64,000 bases of DNA from Paratinospora sagittata (Eukaryota > Streptophyta > Magnoliopsida > Ranunculales > Menispermaceae), in assembly GCA_035771175.1 (NCBI GenBank), contig CM069603.1:19072286-19136285 (forward strand), written 5' to 3'. Under the pieces are notes generated by a model. It did not search any database and was not told the DNA's origin. It saw nothing but the letters and a program-made list of their open reading frames with translations. Shown here in pieces: positions 42,929-55,369 of the stretch (positions are counted from its first letter, which is position 1; each line of letters opens with the position of its first letter). Position numbers and translations under genes: made by a program.

Positions 42929-43842
42929 ATAGGACCTGAAAGAATTGAAGTCTTGTGAATTATGCTAAATGATGTAAGTGAGAATATGATTTTGATATCA
43001 AGAATACTATGGTATTATGTGGATGTCAATGGTTTGATTATGTATTGAAATTGTGATTTGATGTGGAATATAAGGTTATGTGGAACCTCGTATTGATGGA
43101 GAGGTTCTACCAAAACATTTAGTGAATTTTGTATATTTTCTTAAAGGAAGAGGCTGATAGGGTATTATATATGTTTATGTATGGCGTCTATGGTATTTTG
43201 TGCTGGTCATGACGTCGCCCTACAAAGGGGGTCATGACATATGCAACCATTTGACGAGCATTGTGCCCATTGCTTTCCTTTACCGTGAATCAGACAACAT
43301 TTCGACACATCGTTGGATCTTGCAATCAATGGACCACATCTCGATGCATCGTGGGTCTCCAGGCGCCGCACACAACATCTCGGCGCATTATTAGACTCTA
43401 AGTGTTGCGAACAACATTTCAGAGCATCATTCATCTCGATGCCTCGTTGGACTCTCAAGAGGCGCGGACAGCGTTTTGAAGTAACGCGGGGTTTCAAGTG
43501 TCCCGGACGGCATCTCGACAATCCAAACATTGTGGGGGAAAGTCTCGGAGTTTCCAAGGGTTTGAGAGGCGTAGAGAATTGTTTGGAGGAGGGAGAACCC
43601 TCCCTCTTATTAATAAAAAAGTCGCGGAACTTGCCTAGGCACGTGCCTGGGTACTTAGGCACTCTTTCAAGGTTTTCAAGCACTTCTCCGGGCACTTTGC
43701 TGGGTACCTCATTGGGCTTAAGTCGAGGAACCTAAATCTTCAGTCCTTGTTTCATGTTGAGTACAGTGTTCATGCGAACAATGTTGCTTTATGTCATTTT
43801 ATGATATATTATCTATTTGTCTCAAATTTTTGGATTGGTACA

Positions 43843-46800
43843 TTCTACCACCCTTAAATTGAATTTCGTCCTCGAAATTCGGCTATGGTTTTCTGGGTGT
43901 TACACTCTAATGTCTGGGTGTTACAATTTACGACCCTAGTTGTTTAGCCCATGCCTCAAATCTTGAGGACTTATTTAATTTCCTTGGCCCTGTCTCAATG
44001 GTACCCATTGCATTTGGTTTGTGTTTGTCCTTTGAGATGGAAAAAGGACTCCACTTGCAAAGTATGAGTCGTGGAAAGACTCTGTTGTGATCATTTCTCG
44101 CGCATAGCCCATATGGCCTTTGGTTTATCACGTCCGAGTTATTCAACGCCATCTTCCGTGATGAGGCTAGACTGACTATTTCTCGTTTAACATTAGAAGT
44201 CAAACGATCTTGAGGTTGTAAGCCCACTTGACTTAGTCAATGACATTAATCCATAACGAAGATTTTTTTGTGAACGTTCGTCATGCAATTGCTTTCATTT
44301 GTGAGTATAGTGGTAGTCTATCATTAGCACCCATGATGTCATCACGTGCTAATGATGTTCTTTACCCACAGTGAGGTAAGGTTCTCGGTCGAACTTCCTC
44401 TTGTAAAAGCATCAACGTTTTATGTTAAGTGGAGGCCTAAGTTCCGATTTCTATGTTGTGGTGTTCTGTTTTGGTGGTTGCAGGCCACATTCCTAGCTTT
44501 TCTAGGGTGAGGGGTAGGAGTTGTGACTTTAGGTACATCATGGTTTCTGACTTGATTATGGCATTTCAATCCCAAAATAAAAAATAGATCATTGGGTTGG
44601 CCAATTTCAAAAACAATTTGGTAACTCGAACTTAAAATAGGGTTTCAGTTCAAAATTCATTTGAAAACTTTTCCTCAATTTTGGATTGGTCTCCAAAAAT
44701 TCGAATCATTGACCAGAGTACCTTTGTGTTTGTTCTCACTTATTAACCTATATGATGCTTCACACATATGCAACAAACAAGTTCTGCAAACCATCTAGAT
44801 ACCTAAATTATAACTGGTATCTTCCAAGTTTGGCAGTCCCATTCCAATCAAACTTTGGTGATAGTAGGTATAACCTAGTTTCTAGAGGATTCGCCACACA
44901 TGGTCTTACATGTCCTCTATTGATCTAGAATATCCCAGTTATCCTCTGCATTCATTGTGTCCCATTTCACTCCGAATACAGCGAGAAAAGGGATATCAAT
45001 GGTCATGAATTTCCTGTCAAACATTCTATCCTAATAGTTCACATTGGTATCATCCATTCTGAAGCCCCTTTTCCCATGAGACACATTCATACCTTTCCCA
45101 ATGGGTCATGTGTCCTCTTAGGATAGAAAATTTTGTAGGGCTCGAAATTTGAAATGAGATCCCATCAACTATTCGATGGAATAACCAATATCAGATAACA
45201 CAGCATAATTGGCAATAATATTTTATTTAACCTTAAACTCTTGAAACCAATTGTCACGTAAGGTTCTGTGGCCAACTATTATCCTGGTTTCACATTGTAC
45301 ATCTATGTCCAGGAAAAATTTCCATAAAACCAAATTATCTCCTTTTTAATAAGGTACAACCCCGTCCGTGCATCTCCTTTTGGTTGACACAATGAAGTTT
45401 ACAACAGAGGTGCACCACCTAGGGTTGACTCAATAAGGTGGGCATTCATGCACCCTTGGCGATTCGCATGCATTGCAGGTTAATCCACAGGCCACAAACG
45501 ACTTACGTTCGTAGGTGGTTACGTTGTCTACTAACTTTCATGGATGATATCCAATCACTTTTCCTCATAAAAAGATCTTGCTTCAGGACTCAACTTAAAA
45601 GTCCATCTAAATGTGAATAAGGGGATACCTGTGTAAGCACTCATTTAATATCGATACGTTCTAATTCTCAAGCCACACAAGGCACATCAACCAATGGCTG
45701 ATATTTCTCGGGCTTGGCTTCTCAAACCTTGACTATTGAGTGATGGCCTAGTTCTGGTGGCCCTTATGCTCTAAGGTTTTGTATTCTTTTATGTGCTCGC
45801 AAGGATCTAAGACTTGTTGCGGCAGCCATTGGTTCAACACTTCAGGTTATGGATCTTATTCTAATCAAATCCTTGGTCAGATCTAGTCATTAAATCTAGC
45901 TATTCCTTGCCCATTATTCCAAGTAGACGTATCCATGCCTCTATCCTTAAGACCTATTCTCCTTAAGGTATATGTTTTCTTCTAAGATTAAATAATCACG
46001 TATTAAGCTTTAAATTTTCTCACCAACATTTTTTTACTTGATCAAGATTCATAAGTCCTTTCGTGAAATAAATATCATCCTCGCATAGTCTTGAAGCTGA
46101 TTTCTTGATAAATATCTGGCTAATAACCGTATTGACTCGTTCATAGAAATTGGACTCTCATTAATCATCAAATCAATCTTATATATCTAAAAAGGTTTCC
46201 AACTAATTGGATCATCCAATCTTCATGGTCATGCACTAATTCAAAAAAGTTACCTTATCCTAAACTTCATTACTTCTCTTACTCTAGGTTAATTCCATAA
46301 CCTAAGATCCTGTACAATTAATCCACAATCATTGGTTGAGAATATACCAAACTTATATTAATGTGTACAACCCCCCATTTTCTCGCATTATGATCTCCAA
46401 ATCTATTTGATTATACCAATACCTAAAATCAACAAATTCTAAGTGATCATATTAGTACTAAAATCAAGTAATGTAATCCTTCGATCAATTTAATATTAAA
46501 CCAAAATCGGGTATGCTAATATCAATCTAGGACTACACTTCCCTTGTCATAATCACTCATCATTCAAAATATTAAGATCAAAAAATTCAGCCACATCAAA
46601 ATTTACAAACCCATCCTGATCTGGTCATACTCTCCGTAGGTGGCAAGAGTAGCACACATATTATGCACTCACTGGGAATAAGGAAAAATCATTATAAATC
46701 ATCCTCGCAATTCATTATTTGCACATACAAGATCATGAGATTAAAATACCCCAAAGACCTTAAAGTCAACACTAATCGCTAATCATAATCATAAGATCTT

Positions 46801-47633
46801 CAAATCTTAAGTCCCAATAAGTACATAAATTTATTTAGATTTTTCTTCTTGAACTCAATAGTTCTCATATAATCATTTAATATGATTAAATTTAAGAATC
46901 TAACCCTCATCCTAAATAATAACTCAATATTCTTCCAATAATCTCGCTGGCACAATAATCATCCCATAGGTTCACTATTGGGAAAGATATTCAGTCATAA
47001 TTAATATCTAACTAAGTCTATACTTCACTCAAAAACATCAAATTACAGTAACTCCAAATAAGTCCAAACAATCCTTCGAAATTGAAACACCTCGGCATTT
47101 ATTCTAGAGATATAATTTACACTACCTCAATGCCAACCAAACAAAAATATCTCATTTCCAAATGCCACGTGGCGGAGGGTGCCACGTGTATGCCCATGTT
47201 TTTAAAAACATCTTCTAATGGATTTCTTTTTTCAAAACCTTCCCCATGGGACTTATTTGACCAAAGACTAATTCCTAGGACAATACACTACCCACATACC
47301 GAGGGGTTGATGCGGATACTAAGGACGTCATTGCCCACATCAAGGCGTCCGACATGTGTACCAGGTTGGTCAATGATCGATGCACGTACCGAGGGATAGA
47401 TGTGCACACCAAGGTGGCAAAAAACTAATGCGTGCACCGAGGGATTGACGCGCACATCAAGGTGGCAAACTACTAATGCCTGTACCAAGGGATCGACGCG
47501 CACACTGAGGCACTAAAATTGTATCGAAGTGGTAGATGCATGTATCGAAAGGGGCCGATACATGTGTCGCTCTAATTTAACTGACGCGCGTACTGAGGGA
47601 TCGACGCACATATGACATTGGTCGTAAGATCAT
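43843..47633 (-). other. Interior of element I, 3.8 kb, no recognised coding
   Basis: Bounded on the right by the PBS (47,634) and on the left by a polypurine tract next to the 3' LTR: the minus strand reads TTTAAGGGTGGTAGAATG after GAATTTCGAGGACGAAATTC, a common pre-LTR sequence in plant chromoviruses. I found no gag, RT or integrase motif in the six frames given, only short chance ORFs (for example 43,928-44,227). This suggests a non-autonomous derivative. It holds a 48-bp tandem repeat near the PBS, and a doubled TGTAACACCCAGA at 43,896-43,930. Confidence 0.65.
47324..47510. repeat. About 48-bp tandem repeat next to the PBS of element I
   Basis: Units start near TGCACGTACCGAGGGATAG, TGCGTGCACCGAGGGATTG and TGCCTGTACCAAGGGATCG, and contain AAGGTGGCAAA. 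Further decayed copies lie at about 47,294 and 47,581. In the sense (minus) direction this is the leader just after the PBS. Confidence 0.75.
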
Positions 47634-47645
47634 GCTCTGATACCA
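47634..47645 (-). other. Primer binding site of element I (initiator Met tRNA)
   Basis: The minus strand reads TGGTATCAGAGC exactly, six bases from the LTR end. It fixes the minus orientation. Confidence 0.92.
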
Positions 47646-47651
47646 TTAAAT

Positions 47652-48749
47652 TTTCAAACCCAGTTCTATTACCAAGAAATAATACGCAACAAATCGTAGA
47701 ACCAAAGTGCGAACAATTATGAACATCAACAAAGATCTTTTATTCGTCCTCATTTAATTAAGGAGGGTACAAGTATAAATGGTACGTTATTTTAAATACA
47801 AGAGTGCACAACTAAAAATACGTCTACAAACACCTACACACCTAGATCTACGTCGACATCCCACTCTTTACACGCCACCTTCGCACTTAGCTCCGACGGC
47901 TCTTGCCCTAGCACGCAACCTCTAAGAGCCTAGGGAAAATATCAATTGGGTGAGCTCAACAGCTCAGTGGATCTAGCGAGTTAAACGCATCATTTATAGA
48001 AAGCTAACAACAGTAGTACAAAGATCAATCCACAACAATACAATACAATCATGTAATGTAGGTTTATAAGTAACAATGGAGTGCATTGCCGGTTGTGTAC
48101 CTAGTATCATCGTGATGGTTCCCCTTTGATATCACGAGATCGAGCGTAATGCCGCTACAGGTCCCGCAAGCAAAGAGCTAAACCTTGTATCACAAAGTGA
48201 CGGTTCCCTTGAACTCATGAATTGAGTGTGAGGCAGCTACAAGTCCGCAAGCAATGGGCTAATCTTTTGTCACAAGGGGTTCCACTCGCCTTAAAAAGAC
48301 ACGCATGGCGACACCTGCTTGAAATATATATATTTATTACGTATGCCAATGCATAGAGTAAAGTAGCATGGTGTCATGAACGTGATGAATGCAATGCTAT
48401 GATTATCAATAAGTAAAAGGTACGCAAAGCTAAGGCTTTATCTCCACCTCGTGAATCTTGTCACTGCATCGCGAGAACCTATGACGTCAATTTATGCAAC
48501 CATTCGATGAGCATTGTGCCCATGGCTTTCCTCTACCTTGAATCAGACAACATTTCTGCACATCATTGGATCTTGTAGTCCATGGACCACATCTCAGTAC
48601 ATCATGGGTTTCCAAGCACCGCAGATAGCATCTCAGCGCATTATTAGACTCTAAGCGACGTGGACAACATTTTGGAGCATCATTCATCTTGGTGCCTCGT
48701 TGAACTCTCAAGAGGCACAGACAACGTTTCGGCGTAACGCTGGGTTTCG
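47652..48749 (-). mobile_element. 5' LTR of element I, truncated on the right
   Basis: Collinear with the 3' LTR parts, without the G insertion. The terminal TGTCACACCC is decayed to TTTCAAACCC. It keeps a GAGCTCAACAGCTC stem-loop at about 47,952 and TGACGTCA at 48,482-48,489. It ends at about 48,749, where sequence changes to F-type, so the U3 start is missing. Confidence 0.8.
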
Positions 48750-50529
48750 GCGCCTCTTGCCTCTTACTTGCTTGCAACTTCAAGCGTTCTCGTCCTCTTT
48801 CTTGCCTCTCTTTTTTAATTCTCTAAACCCAATTCTAATCATCCATTGTAAAACTTACCCTAAGAAAACCCTAAAACGAGTTTATATACAAAAGTGGGTA
48901 AAAAGACAAATGGGCATGAAAACTTGCTAAAAATCACGAAATCCTGCAATTCTGCACTCATCGACGCCATGATGCTGAGTTTCTGGAAAACCTAGAAACT
49001 TGCACTGCTTCTGGACGCCGCTGCGCCTAATCACTGGTTTTGTGCATATTAGTACACTTTCATACAACATAACTCAAGGAAAACTTTGAAAGTTTAAACT
49101 TGTTGTCTAGAATTTCAAAGTACAAAACCATGCCTTCTCTTCTATCCTCATTGACAAACAAGCACAAGAATCATTCACATGACCACTCATAACTCATATA
49201 GATCAATGCAGGCAAGATAAAAGTATGATCTCAACAAAACAACATATGAACTTCATATGCTCGCTTTTCACACTTCTCTCCACTAATGTAGGACTCACAC
49301 CGATTGAGATCAATAGGTCTTTATTAAACTTGTAATGTAAGGCTTAGTTAAGGGAATGATAAAATAGATAAAATGGAGCTCAATACACCCAAAACATCTT
49401 TGATACATAATCATTTTTACACATCCCATGCTTTACAAAATAAACCATCACATCACCCCAAACTTATTCATTTCATTCATTGATAAAGAAACATACCTTC
49501 TTTTTTCATTCGTCATCTTTCTTTTTCTTCTTTTTACTCATTTTGAACCTTTTCTCATCACCTTCCCATAACATTTTCATTCCATAGCACATTTACGCAT
49601 AAATCCCCATGAAATATAACTCAACCCATTACAATTCACATCTTTCAAAGAGAAAAGGCTGCAAAAGTGAAAAACATAAATTCAATCAAAGGCCTTGGCT
49701 AATCATTTTAGGTGACAATGAACAATAGATAAGGCTAAAAAAAGGGTGACTAGGGGTAATACAATAGCTTGGTGGGCTTTATAGCTCAATCTATCCAAAC
49801 ATGGCCTAAATCATATCTCTCATGGTGTGATTCCTAGGATTTTGCCTCAAGAAATGATTAAACAAGTTCTAGAGTTCAGTTTGAAAAGTAAGATTTAATG
49901 ATTCTTGACTTGCAAAATCTCAATTTAAAAAGCAAGTGGAACTCATGATCATAATTTCATACTCAAAAGTCAACAAGAATGTCCAATAAACATGGCAAAG
50001 CGGATCAAGCACACAAACATAAAAGTATTTTCTAATTTTTCAAAAGTAATGTTAAAAAATGAGTGCTAATCCTGTTCTAGATCAAATCAAATCAAAACAC
50101 AAAAGGAATATGAATTTATTCATTGATCAAGACTCATTAAAGACAAAAAAATTCACAAAAGTTTTTTTAAGACAAACTTTTTCACTAAGACATAAAATTA
50201 AAACTCTCCCCCAAACTTAAAATGGGCATTTTCCTCAATGCAAAACATCCACACCGTAGAGCAAGATAAAGAGAGAAAGGTTGACAAAACTCCCCTAAAC
50301 CACAAGGGTGGAGGGCTCCGCATTGATTCTCCTTCTCTTGGTAGTGATGAGGGCCTCCAAACTTGAATGAATACCTTGGTCAGGACAAAAAGAGATATCA
50401 TTAGTGAAAAATAAAAACTCAACTTCTATACTACAATAACTAAAATTAAAACAAAACATAAACACTAAAAATTCGTTGGGTTTCCTCCCAATGGGTGGTT
50501 TTTATAGTCATTAGCTAGACTTCCTCTTT
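48750..50529 (-). mobile_element. F4: F-family remnant (part of LTR plus 3' interior)
   Basis: 48,750-49,064 resembles the promoter half of F LTRs (TATACAAAAGTGGG, GGTTTTGTGCAT as in F1). From about 49,065 it jumps to interior sequence homologous to F3 31,040-32,600, including TCTCCCCCAAACTTAAA (50,206). The LTR part is therefore internally deleted. The integrase fragment follows on the same strand. Confidence 0.7.
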
Positions 50530-50945
50530 TCACTTTAAGGTGGTTCGCGAAGGAAGAACACATGCTCGCTCTTCGTGGCTTTGCAACTCCACTACTCCAT
50601 AGGGAAAGACATTGACAACTTGGAAAGGACCCGACCATCTTGATTTAAGCTTTCCAAGAAACAATCTCAACCAGGAGTTTTAAAGAAGTACTTGTTGGCT
50701 CGGTAGGAATTCTCGCTTTAGAATCATCTTGTTGTGCCATAACTTGGTATTCTCTTTGTAGATCTTGGCATTCTCATAAGCTTCATTTCAGAATACCTCT
50801 ATTTCATTCATTGAAGCAATCTTTGAGTACCTGAAACCTTTAAATCAAAGTTCAACTTTTTCACCGTCCAAACTATTTTATGTTGAAGCTCAATGGGAAG
50901 ATCACATGGCTTCCCAAACACCAAACAGTAGGGGGACATTCTGTT
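50530..50945 (-). pseudogene. pol: F4 integrase C-terminal fragment (Athila/Tat type)
   Basis: Reading the minus strand from about 50,945: MSPYCLVFGKPCDLPIELQH, KLNFDLK, NEAYENAKIYKENTKLWHNK, ILKREFLPSQ and [16 protein letters not shown]. These are the conserved region after the integrase core in Athila/Tat Ty3/gypsy elements, which bridges to target DNA. Frameshifts and stops are present, and the HHCC and DDE parts are missing. It shows that family F once had pol-bearing members. Confidence 0.82.
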
Positions 50946-50959
50946 GAACCAATTATCCT

Positions 50960-51256
50960 CATGCCCCTTACGAGAATATGTTCCTTATAAGAAAGATATT
51001 TTGATGATTGCAAACCACATTCTGATTATGATAATACTATATGCATTGCACATCTAATTTCACATGAAAGCTCACTCGAAGAATCAATAATGCATGGTGA
51101 AAGAGCTATCAAGATCAATTTGAAGACCATGATCGTTCGAAGACATATCTATGTGCTATTAAATTGTGTTTAGGTTGTAGAACCTTTTTTTTATCTATGA
51201 TTCAACAATATGCATGATGTTGGCCCAAGTGGTTTCCCACTTAGCATTCTTTTAAG
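50960..51256. other. Unassigned sequence before H2
   Basis: About 300 bases joining the integrase fragment to LTR H2. TGTTGGCCCAAGTGG at 51,220-51,234 resembles the terminal bases of J-type LTRs, but the following sequence does not. I see no coding or repeat signal. Confidence 0.4.
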
Positions 51257-52224
51257 TGTTTTGATGCTAACAAAGAATATAACAAATGGTGCTAATTTTT
51301 TCATCTAGTATATATTTCAACATCTAAGTAGAAAAGAGCGAATACAAGATCAAAGTACTTCAAGTCTCTCAAGCAAAGGATCAACCACATTCAAAGCTTG
51401 GACAACTTGAAGGAAAGAAGAAATTATGAGGTTGAGAGTCTTTGTGAGTCTAGAATTAGGATTTAGGTTTCCTTGGTTCTAATTTGCTCAATTTCTCTCT
51501 TACATATCATGCATGCATTGGGTTTTGTCTAAAATGATTTTCAAATGTTCAAACATGTTTGGTTTATTTTCTTAAACCATTTCAAACTTGTTTGAATCAT
51601 ATTTGAAATTGATTTAATCAAAATCATATTTCTACAAAGTTTTTCAAAATAATCAAAATTGTTTTGATTTTCATCAAAATGTTGTTTGATTGTTTAACCA
51701 CTGATTTCAAAGTGTTTCAACCATCAAACTCAATCTATTTCAATCATATTTTGATGCCCAAATAAGCCCATAAATTTAGAATTTTGAAATATCATGTCTA
51801 AAATGGTTTCCAACGGCTAGGACTCATTCTTAATCTATAAATACACCTTCTCTAGCCATTTTAGACACAAGAGAACACAAGAGAAACACAAATGTGAGTT
51901 CACTTATTGATTTTCGAAATCAAACCCTTTCTCACATTTTCAAAACCTTTGAGCCAAAATGAAGTGATTTCAAAAGGGGTTTTCAAAGCTTTCAATTCGT
52001 GCATCATTCAAAGCATCATCAAATCATTCCCTTGAGCAATCTAGATGCAAGAAAGGTAAAATCTATGATTTAAGATTTCTCTTCTCATGAACTAAAATTT
52101 CCATATTTTGTGTTGGTTGAATATTTTATTTGAGCTTCATTGTAATTGTTCTATCTACATAGAACAAACATTATTCTTATAATTTCTTAAGTATTTGGTT
52201 TGTTTCTAGTTGAAACAAACCAAG
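51257..52224 (+). mobile_element. Copia-type LTR H2 (left part)
   Basis: Starts TGTTTTGATGCTAACAAAG and parallels H1. CTATAAATA lies at 51,836-51,844 after AACGGCTAGGA. It lacks the motif array of H1. It is cut by the Athila-like element at 52,225; CCAAG (52,220-52,224) is the expected left target duplication, its partner being lost. Confidence 0.6.
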
Positions 52225-53705
52225 TGATAGTTGCATAACATGTTTTAGGAGAGTTTTATAGTTGTTTTAGTATAATTTATGCATTAGTTGAGTGTGTTTA
52301 TGTTAGTTTTGATTCATTTATTAGTTAGGGAAAAAATTGGTTTTTATGCATTATTGTTGTTTGTTAATTTATATGTTGGATCAATTTATGTTTTGAGTGT
52401 TTTAATTACTTGTTTTGTTTTGTTTTGTAGGTATTTAGATGTATGGAAGTGAGCATGAATGATGGACACAACATATGAGAAGCCTAGATGACGAGTCATG
52501 AAGAACCCACGCCAAAAAGTGAAAGAAAATTGGCAAAGTCCACAAGAAGGAAATCAAAAGGAGTGAAAAATGACCAAGTCCACAACACTGTGCACAAACA
52601 GTGCTCTGGGGTTGCGGCGCTTATCACGGCGTCAGGGTGATTAGGAAAAAGAAGGCGCTGGGCCCTGCGACACTCATTGCGGCGCCCAGAGAGTGTTAAC
52701 GAAGCGCCACTGCATTGGAATTTTTAACGGGGCGCCGCTGTACTACTTGCGGCACCCTGTGTTTTCCAGTTGCGATTTTGGGAATTTCAGGACTTTCTAA
52801 ATTTTTATACACTACGAAAAGGGGCTTAATATATGTAAAAAGAAAGGGTTTTTCGAGAGGGACACATTGGAATAAAGTGGAGAATGAAGTTTTGTGGCTG
52901 GAGCGAGGTGGAAGAGAAGATCTACATTGAAGACCGTTGACAACTTTTACACGTTCTAGTTTGCTTTTCTTTGTTCTGATTCATGTTTGAACCATTAGTT
53001 ATTGTTTTGATTTCTTTAGTTATGAACTAAAGCATTGTTTTCAGAGGATAGATGGATCCTAAATTTTGATACTATGTTCTAGTAAAGTCTTAATTATTAT
53101 TAATGGATTTGTGATAGTTTATTTATATTTCTCAATTGTCCATGCTTTCAATCTCTTGATCACAGATTGGATGATCTTAGTTCTAGAGTGCGACACTTGA
53201 CAGATGGTACTTTGGATCGGAACAAGGGAAATATAACCTAGGTTATTGTGAGACCAATAGGAGATCGAGACCCTTTGAAGTCATTAAAAGAAATCATAGA
53301 TCTTAGTGAGTTTGTAAGAGGTGTTTATCAATAGATCGAGATCAATTCCTATGAATATGCTCTAACGCGACACTCGACAGAGGGTGTTAGAAACATTAGA
53401 ATTTCTGGCTTATAAACTAAGTAAATACATTAATGATAAATAATTGGAAAGAACATAATTGATTGTTAGGCGAAATCGATTCTCTAGATTATTTCTCTAT
53501 TGATAATCTGTCGTTTTCATTGCTTTGCTAGTTAATAATTAGTTGTTTTCATTACTATTTAATTACTCAATCATTCGAATTCGATTGTCTAGATAAAATA
53601 GGTAAAAATGTGATAGCTAGTGTTCTAATTATCCCTGAGGACGATACCCGATTTCATCGGATTTTATTATAACTTGACTGCCGTGCACTTGTGATAATTT
53701 CACGA
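52225..53705 (+). mobile_element. 5' LTR of Athila-like element
   Basis: TGATAGTTGCATAACATG to about 53,705, just before TTAAG and the PBS. A second copy, in reverse, is the solo LTR at 61,271-62,589. The U3 has a GC-rich cluster with GGCGC and GCGCC motifs (52,613-52,757). The last 200 bases (GATACCCGATTTCATCGG) also match the solo copy well. Confidence 0.88.
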
Positions 53706-53714
53706 TTAAGTTTT

Positions 53715-53731
53715 TGGCGCCGTTGCGGGGA
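53715..53731 (+). other. Primer binding site of Athila-like element (tRNA-Asp)
   Basis: TGGCGCCGTTGCGGGGA, one base different from the Athila PBS complementary to tRNA-Asp. It lies nine bases after the LTR. Confidence 0.9.
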
Positions 53732-53851
53732 TATTTATTAGTTTGCACTAATATCGTGCTATTTAAGTTTTATTTTAATTTAGATTTTTATATTTTATTG
53801 TTATTCTCTGATTTTCTTTTTAGTTTCTATTTTGAAGGATTTCAAGAGTTT

Positions 53852-55190
53852 ATGCGAAGGGCACAAAGTTTTGAAGTACTACCGTTGGATCCCGAGATTG
53901 AACGTACTCTTGGAAGACGGAGGCAAGAGAGAAGAAGAGCAATTGAAGTAATAGCAGACGAGCAAAATCAGTTGACCTTGAGAGACTACTCCAAGCCGGT
54001 CATTAATGGGAACTATTCAAGTATGTTCGTGTTCCTATCAACGCGAACAACTTTGAGCTGAAACCGACATTGATCTCGATGGTGCAACAACATCAGTATG
54101 GGGGGTTGCCTATTGAAGATCCTACTATCCACATCACCACCTTCTTGGAGATGTGTGATATGGTGAAGCTGAATGGTGTTACTGAGGACACCATAAGGTT
54201 GAGATTGTTCCCTTTTTCTTTAAGGGACAAAGCACAAGCATGGTTTCAATCTTTACAACCGGGGAACATTGCAACTTGGTAAGAGATGGTACAAAAATTT
54301 CTTCAAAATTTCTTTCTTCCTGCCAAGGCCGCCTAATTGAGAGCTGAGATCGGACAATTCAAGCAACACGAGTCCGAGTCATTGTATGAAACATGGGAGC
54401 GTTTCAAGGAATTGTTGAGAAAGTGTCCTCAGCATGGGTTTCAAGATTGGTTATAAATCCAACTTTTCTATAATGGGATGACTATCTCCACAAGAACTCT
54501 AGTTGATGCGGCAGCCGGTGGGTCACTTTTGACAAAACCAGCTACTAAGGCACTGAACATGTTGGAGGATATAACTAGCAACACTTATGAGGTTCTGGGT
54601 GCACGATCAATGGTTAAGAAGGTGGTTGGTCTACATGAAGTTGATCCATTCACATATCTCTTTGCTCAGATGTCAAGTATTACCAACCAACTTGTTGTGC
54701 TTACTACTCAAAGAGCGCAACCTTCTTTTGAAAAGGTGGCGGCTTTACATATGGGTTCTTGAGGGAATGAGGCACATGAGGAAGAAGTTCAATTCATTAG
54801 TAATCGGGGGTATAATTTCAGAAGTAATCAAGGAGTTCCAAATCAGTACCACCCAAGTGTTCGAAATCATGAGAACTTTTTCTATGCCAACACGAGGAAT
54901 ACATTGCAACCTCCACCCGGTTTCTACAATCAAGCTCAAGAGAAAAAGCCATCCTTGGAGGATATGTTGGGATCATTTATGATGGAGACAAGAGCTTCAA
55001 TTAAGAACATAGAAGTACAAGTGGGACAACTAGCCCAAACAGTGAATACACAGCCACATGGATCCTTGCCAAGCAACACTGAGATAAATCCCAAGGAACA
55101 ATGCAAGGCCATCACTTTGAGGAGTGGAAAAGAAGTTAAGGGGGATGATTCTACAAGTCAACACATTACATCTCCCCCTCCATCTAGTTA
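53852..55190 (+). pseudogene. gag: Athila-like gag
   Basis: I choose ATG at 53,852 (MRRAQSFEVLPLDPEIE) over an apparent earlier start, because the earlier one lies in the PBS. Capsid landmarks are NFELKPTLISMVQQHQYGGL, THITTFLEMCDMVKLNGV-like, IRLRLFPFSLRDKAQAWFQS, SESLYETWERFKELLRKCP and FYNGMTISTRTLVDAAAGG. The C-terminal part has PPPGFYNQAQEKKPSLEDML and the Athila signature CKAITLRSGKEV. A frameshift lies near 54,020, stops at 54,281, 54,335 and 54,455 (Trp or Gln positions), and a frameshift near 54,765. All blocks are in family order. It is a dead copy. Confidence 0.88.
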
Positions 55191-55369
55191 AGAGAATGAG
55201 GTGCCCAACAAGGATGCTAAGTCAAGCAAAGAAGAGGAAGAATCAAGCAAGGGGAAAAAAATCTCAAGACATGCTGTATAGGCCCGGTTCCATCACCTTC
55301 CCAGATAATCCCCCTATTCTTAAGACTCCTATCCATTTTTCTCAAAGTTTCCAAAAGTAGAAGTTTGAT

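Larger units (their letters stand above)
38117..43239 (+). mobile_element. LTR G (chromovirus type) in I, itself split by E2
   Basis: TGTAACACCCCGTATG to GGGTCATGACA; about 2.1 kb without E2. Flanks TATGT (38,112-38,116) and TATGC (43,240-43,244) form a 5-bp duplication with one change; the uninterrupted 5' LTR of I at 48,490 reads TTTATGCAACC. It has an AGGAGCGCGCT/GCGCACTCCTT array at 38,303-38,470, a GAGCTTGTTGTAGCTC stem-loop at about 39,592 and TGACGTCG near the end. Layout matches the LTR of element B. No interior is present, so it is a solo LTR. Confidence 0.85.
37338..43842 (-). mobile_element. 3' LTR of element I, split by LTR G
   Basis: TGTCACACCC at the left to TTGGTACA at the right; LTR parts are 37,338-38,116 and 43,245-43,842 (about 1.4 kb). 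The 5' LTR copy at 47,652-48,749 is collinear (CAAGAAATAATACG, AGATCTACG, GCAACCATTYGAYGAGCATTG). A minus-strand GAGCTGTTGAGCTC-type stem-loop lies at 37,568. Overlapping ORFs on both strands at 43,207-43,735 are LTR sequence, not genes. Confidence 0.8.

Noticed and set aside
43207..43735. Overlapping ORFs on both strands (162 and 140 codons)
   Set aside because: They lie in the 3' LTR of element I. The homologous 5' LTR (48,487-48,783) has different stops, and no domain is recognisable.
47082..47503. Plus and minus ORFs over the 48-bp repeat
   Set aside because: The repeat length is a multiple of three, so frames stay open by chance; the peptides are repeat translations without family resemblance.
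53714..53851. Upstream extension of the Athila gag ORF
   Set aside because: The apparent start lies within the primer binding site, and the predicted Phe/Leu-rich leader is typical of translated non-coding T-rich sequence.
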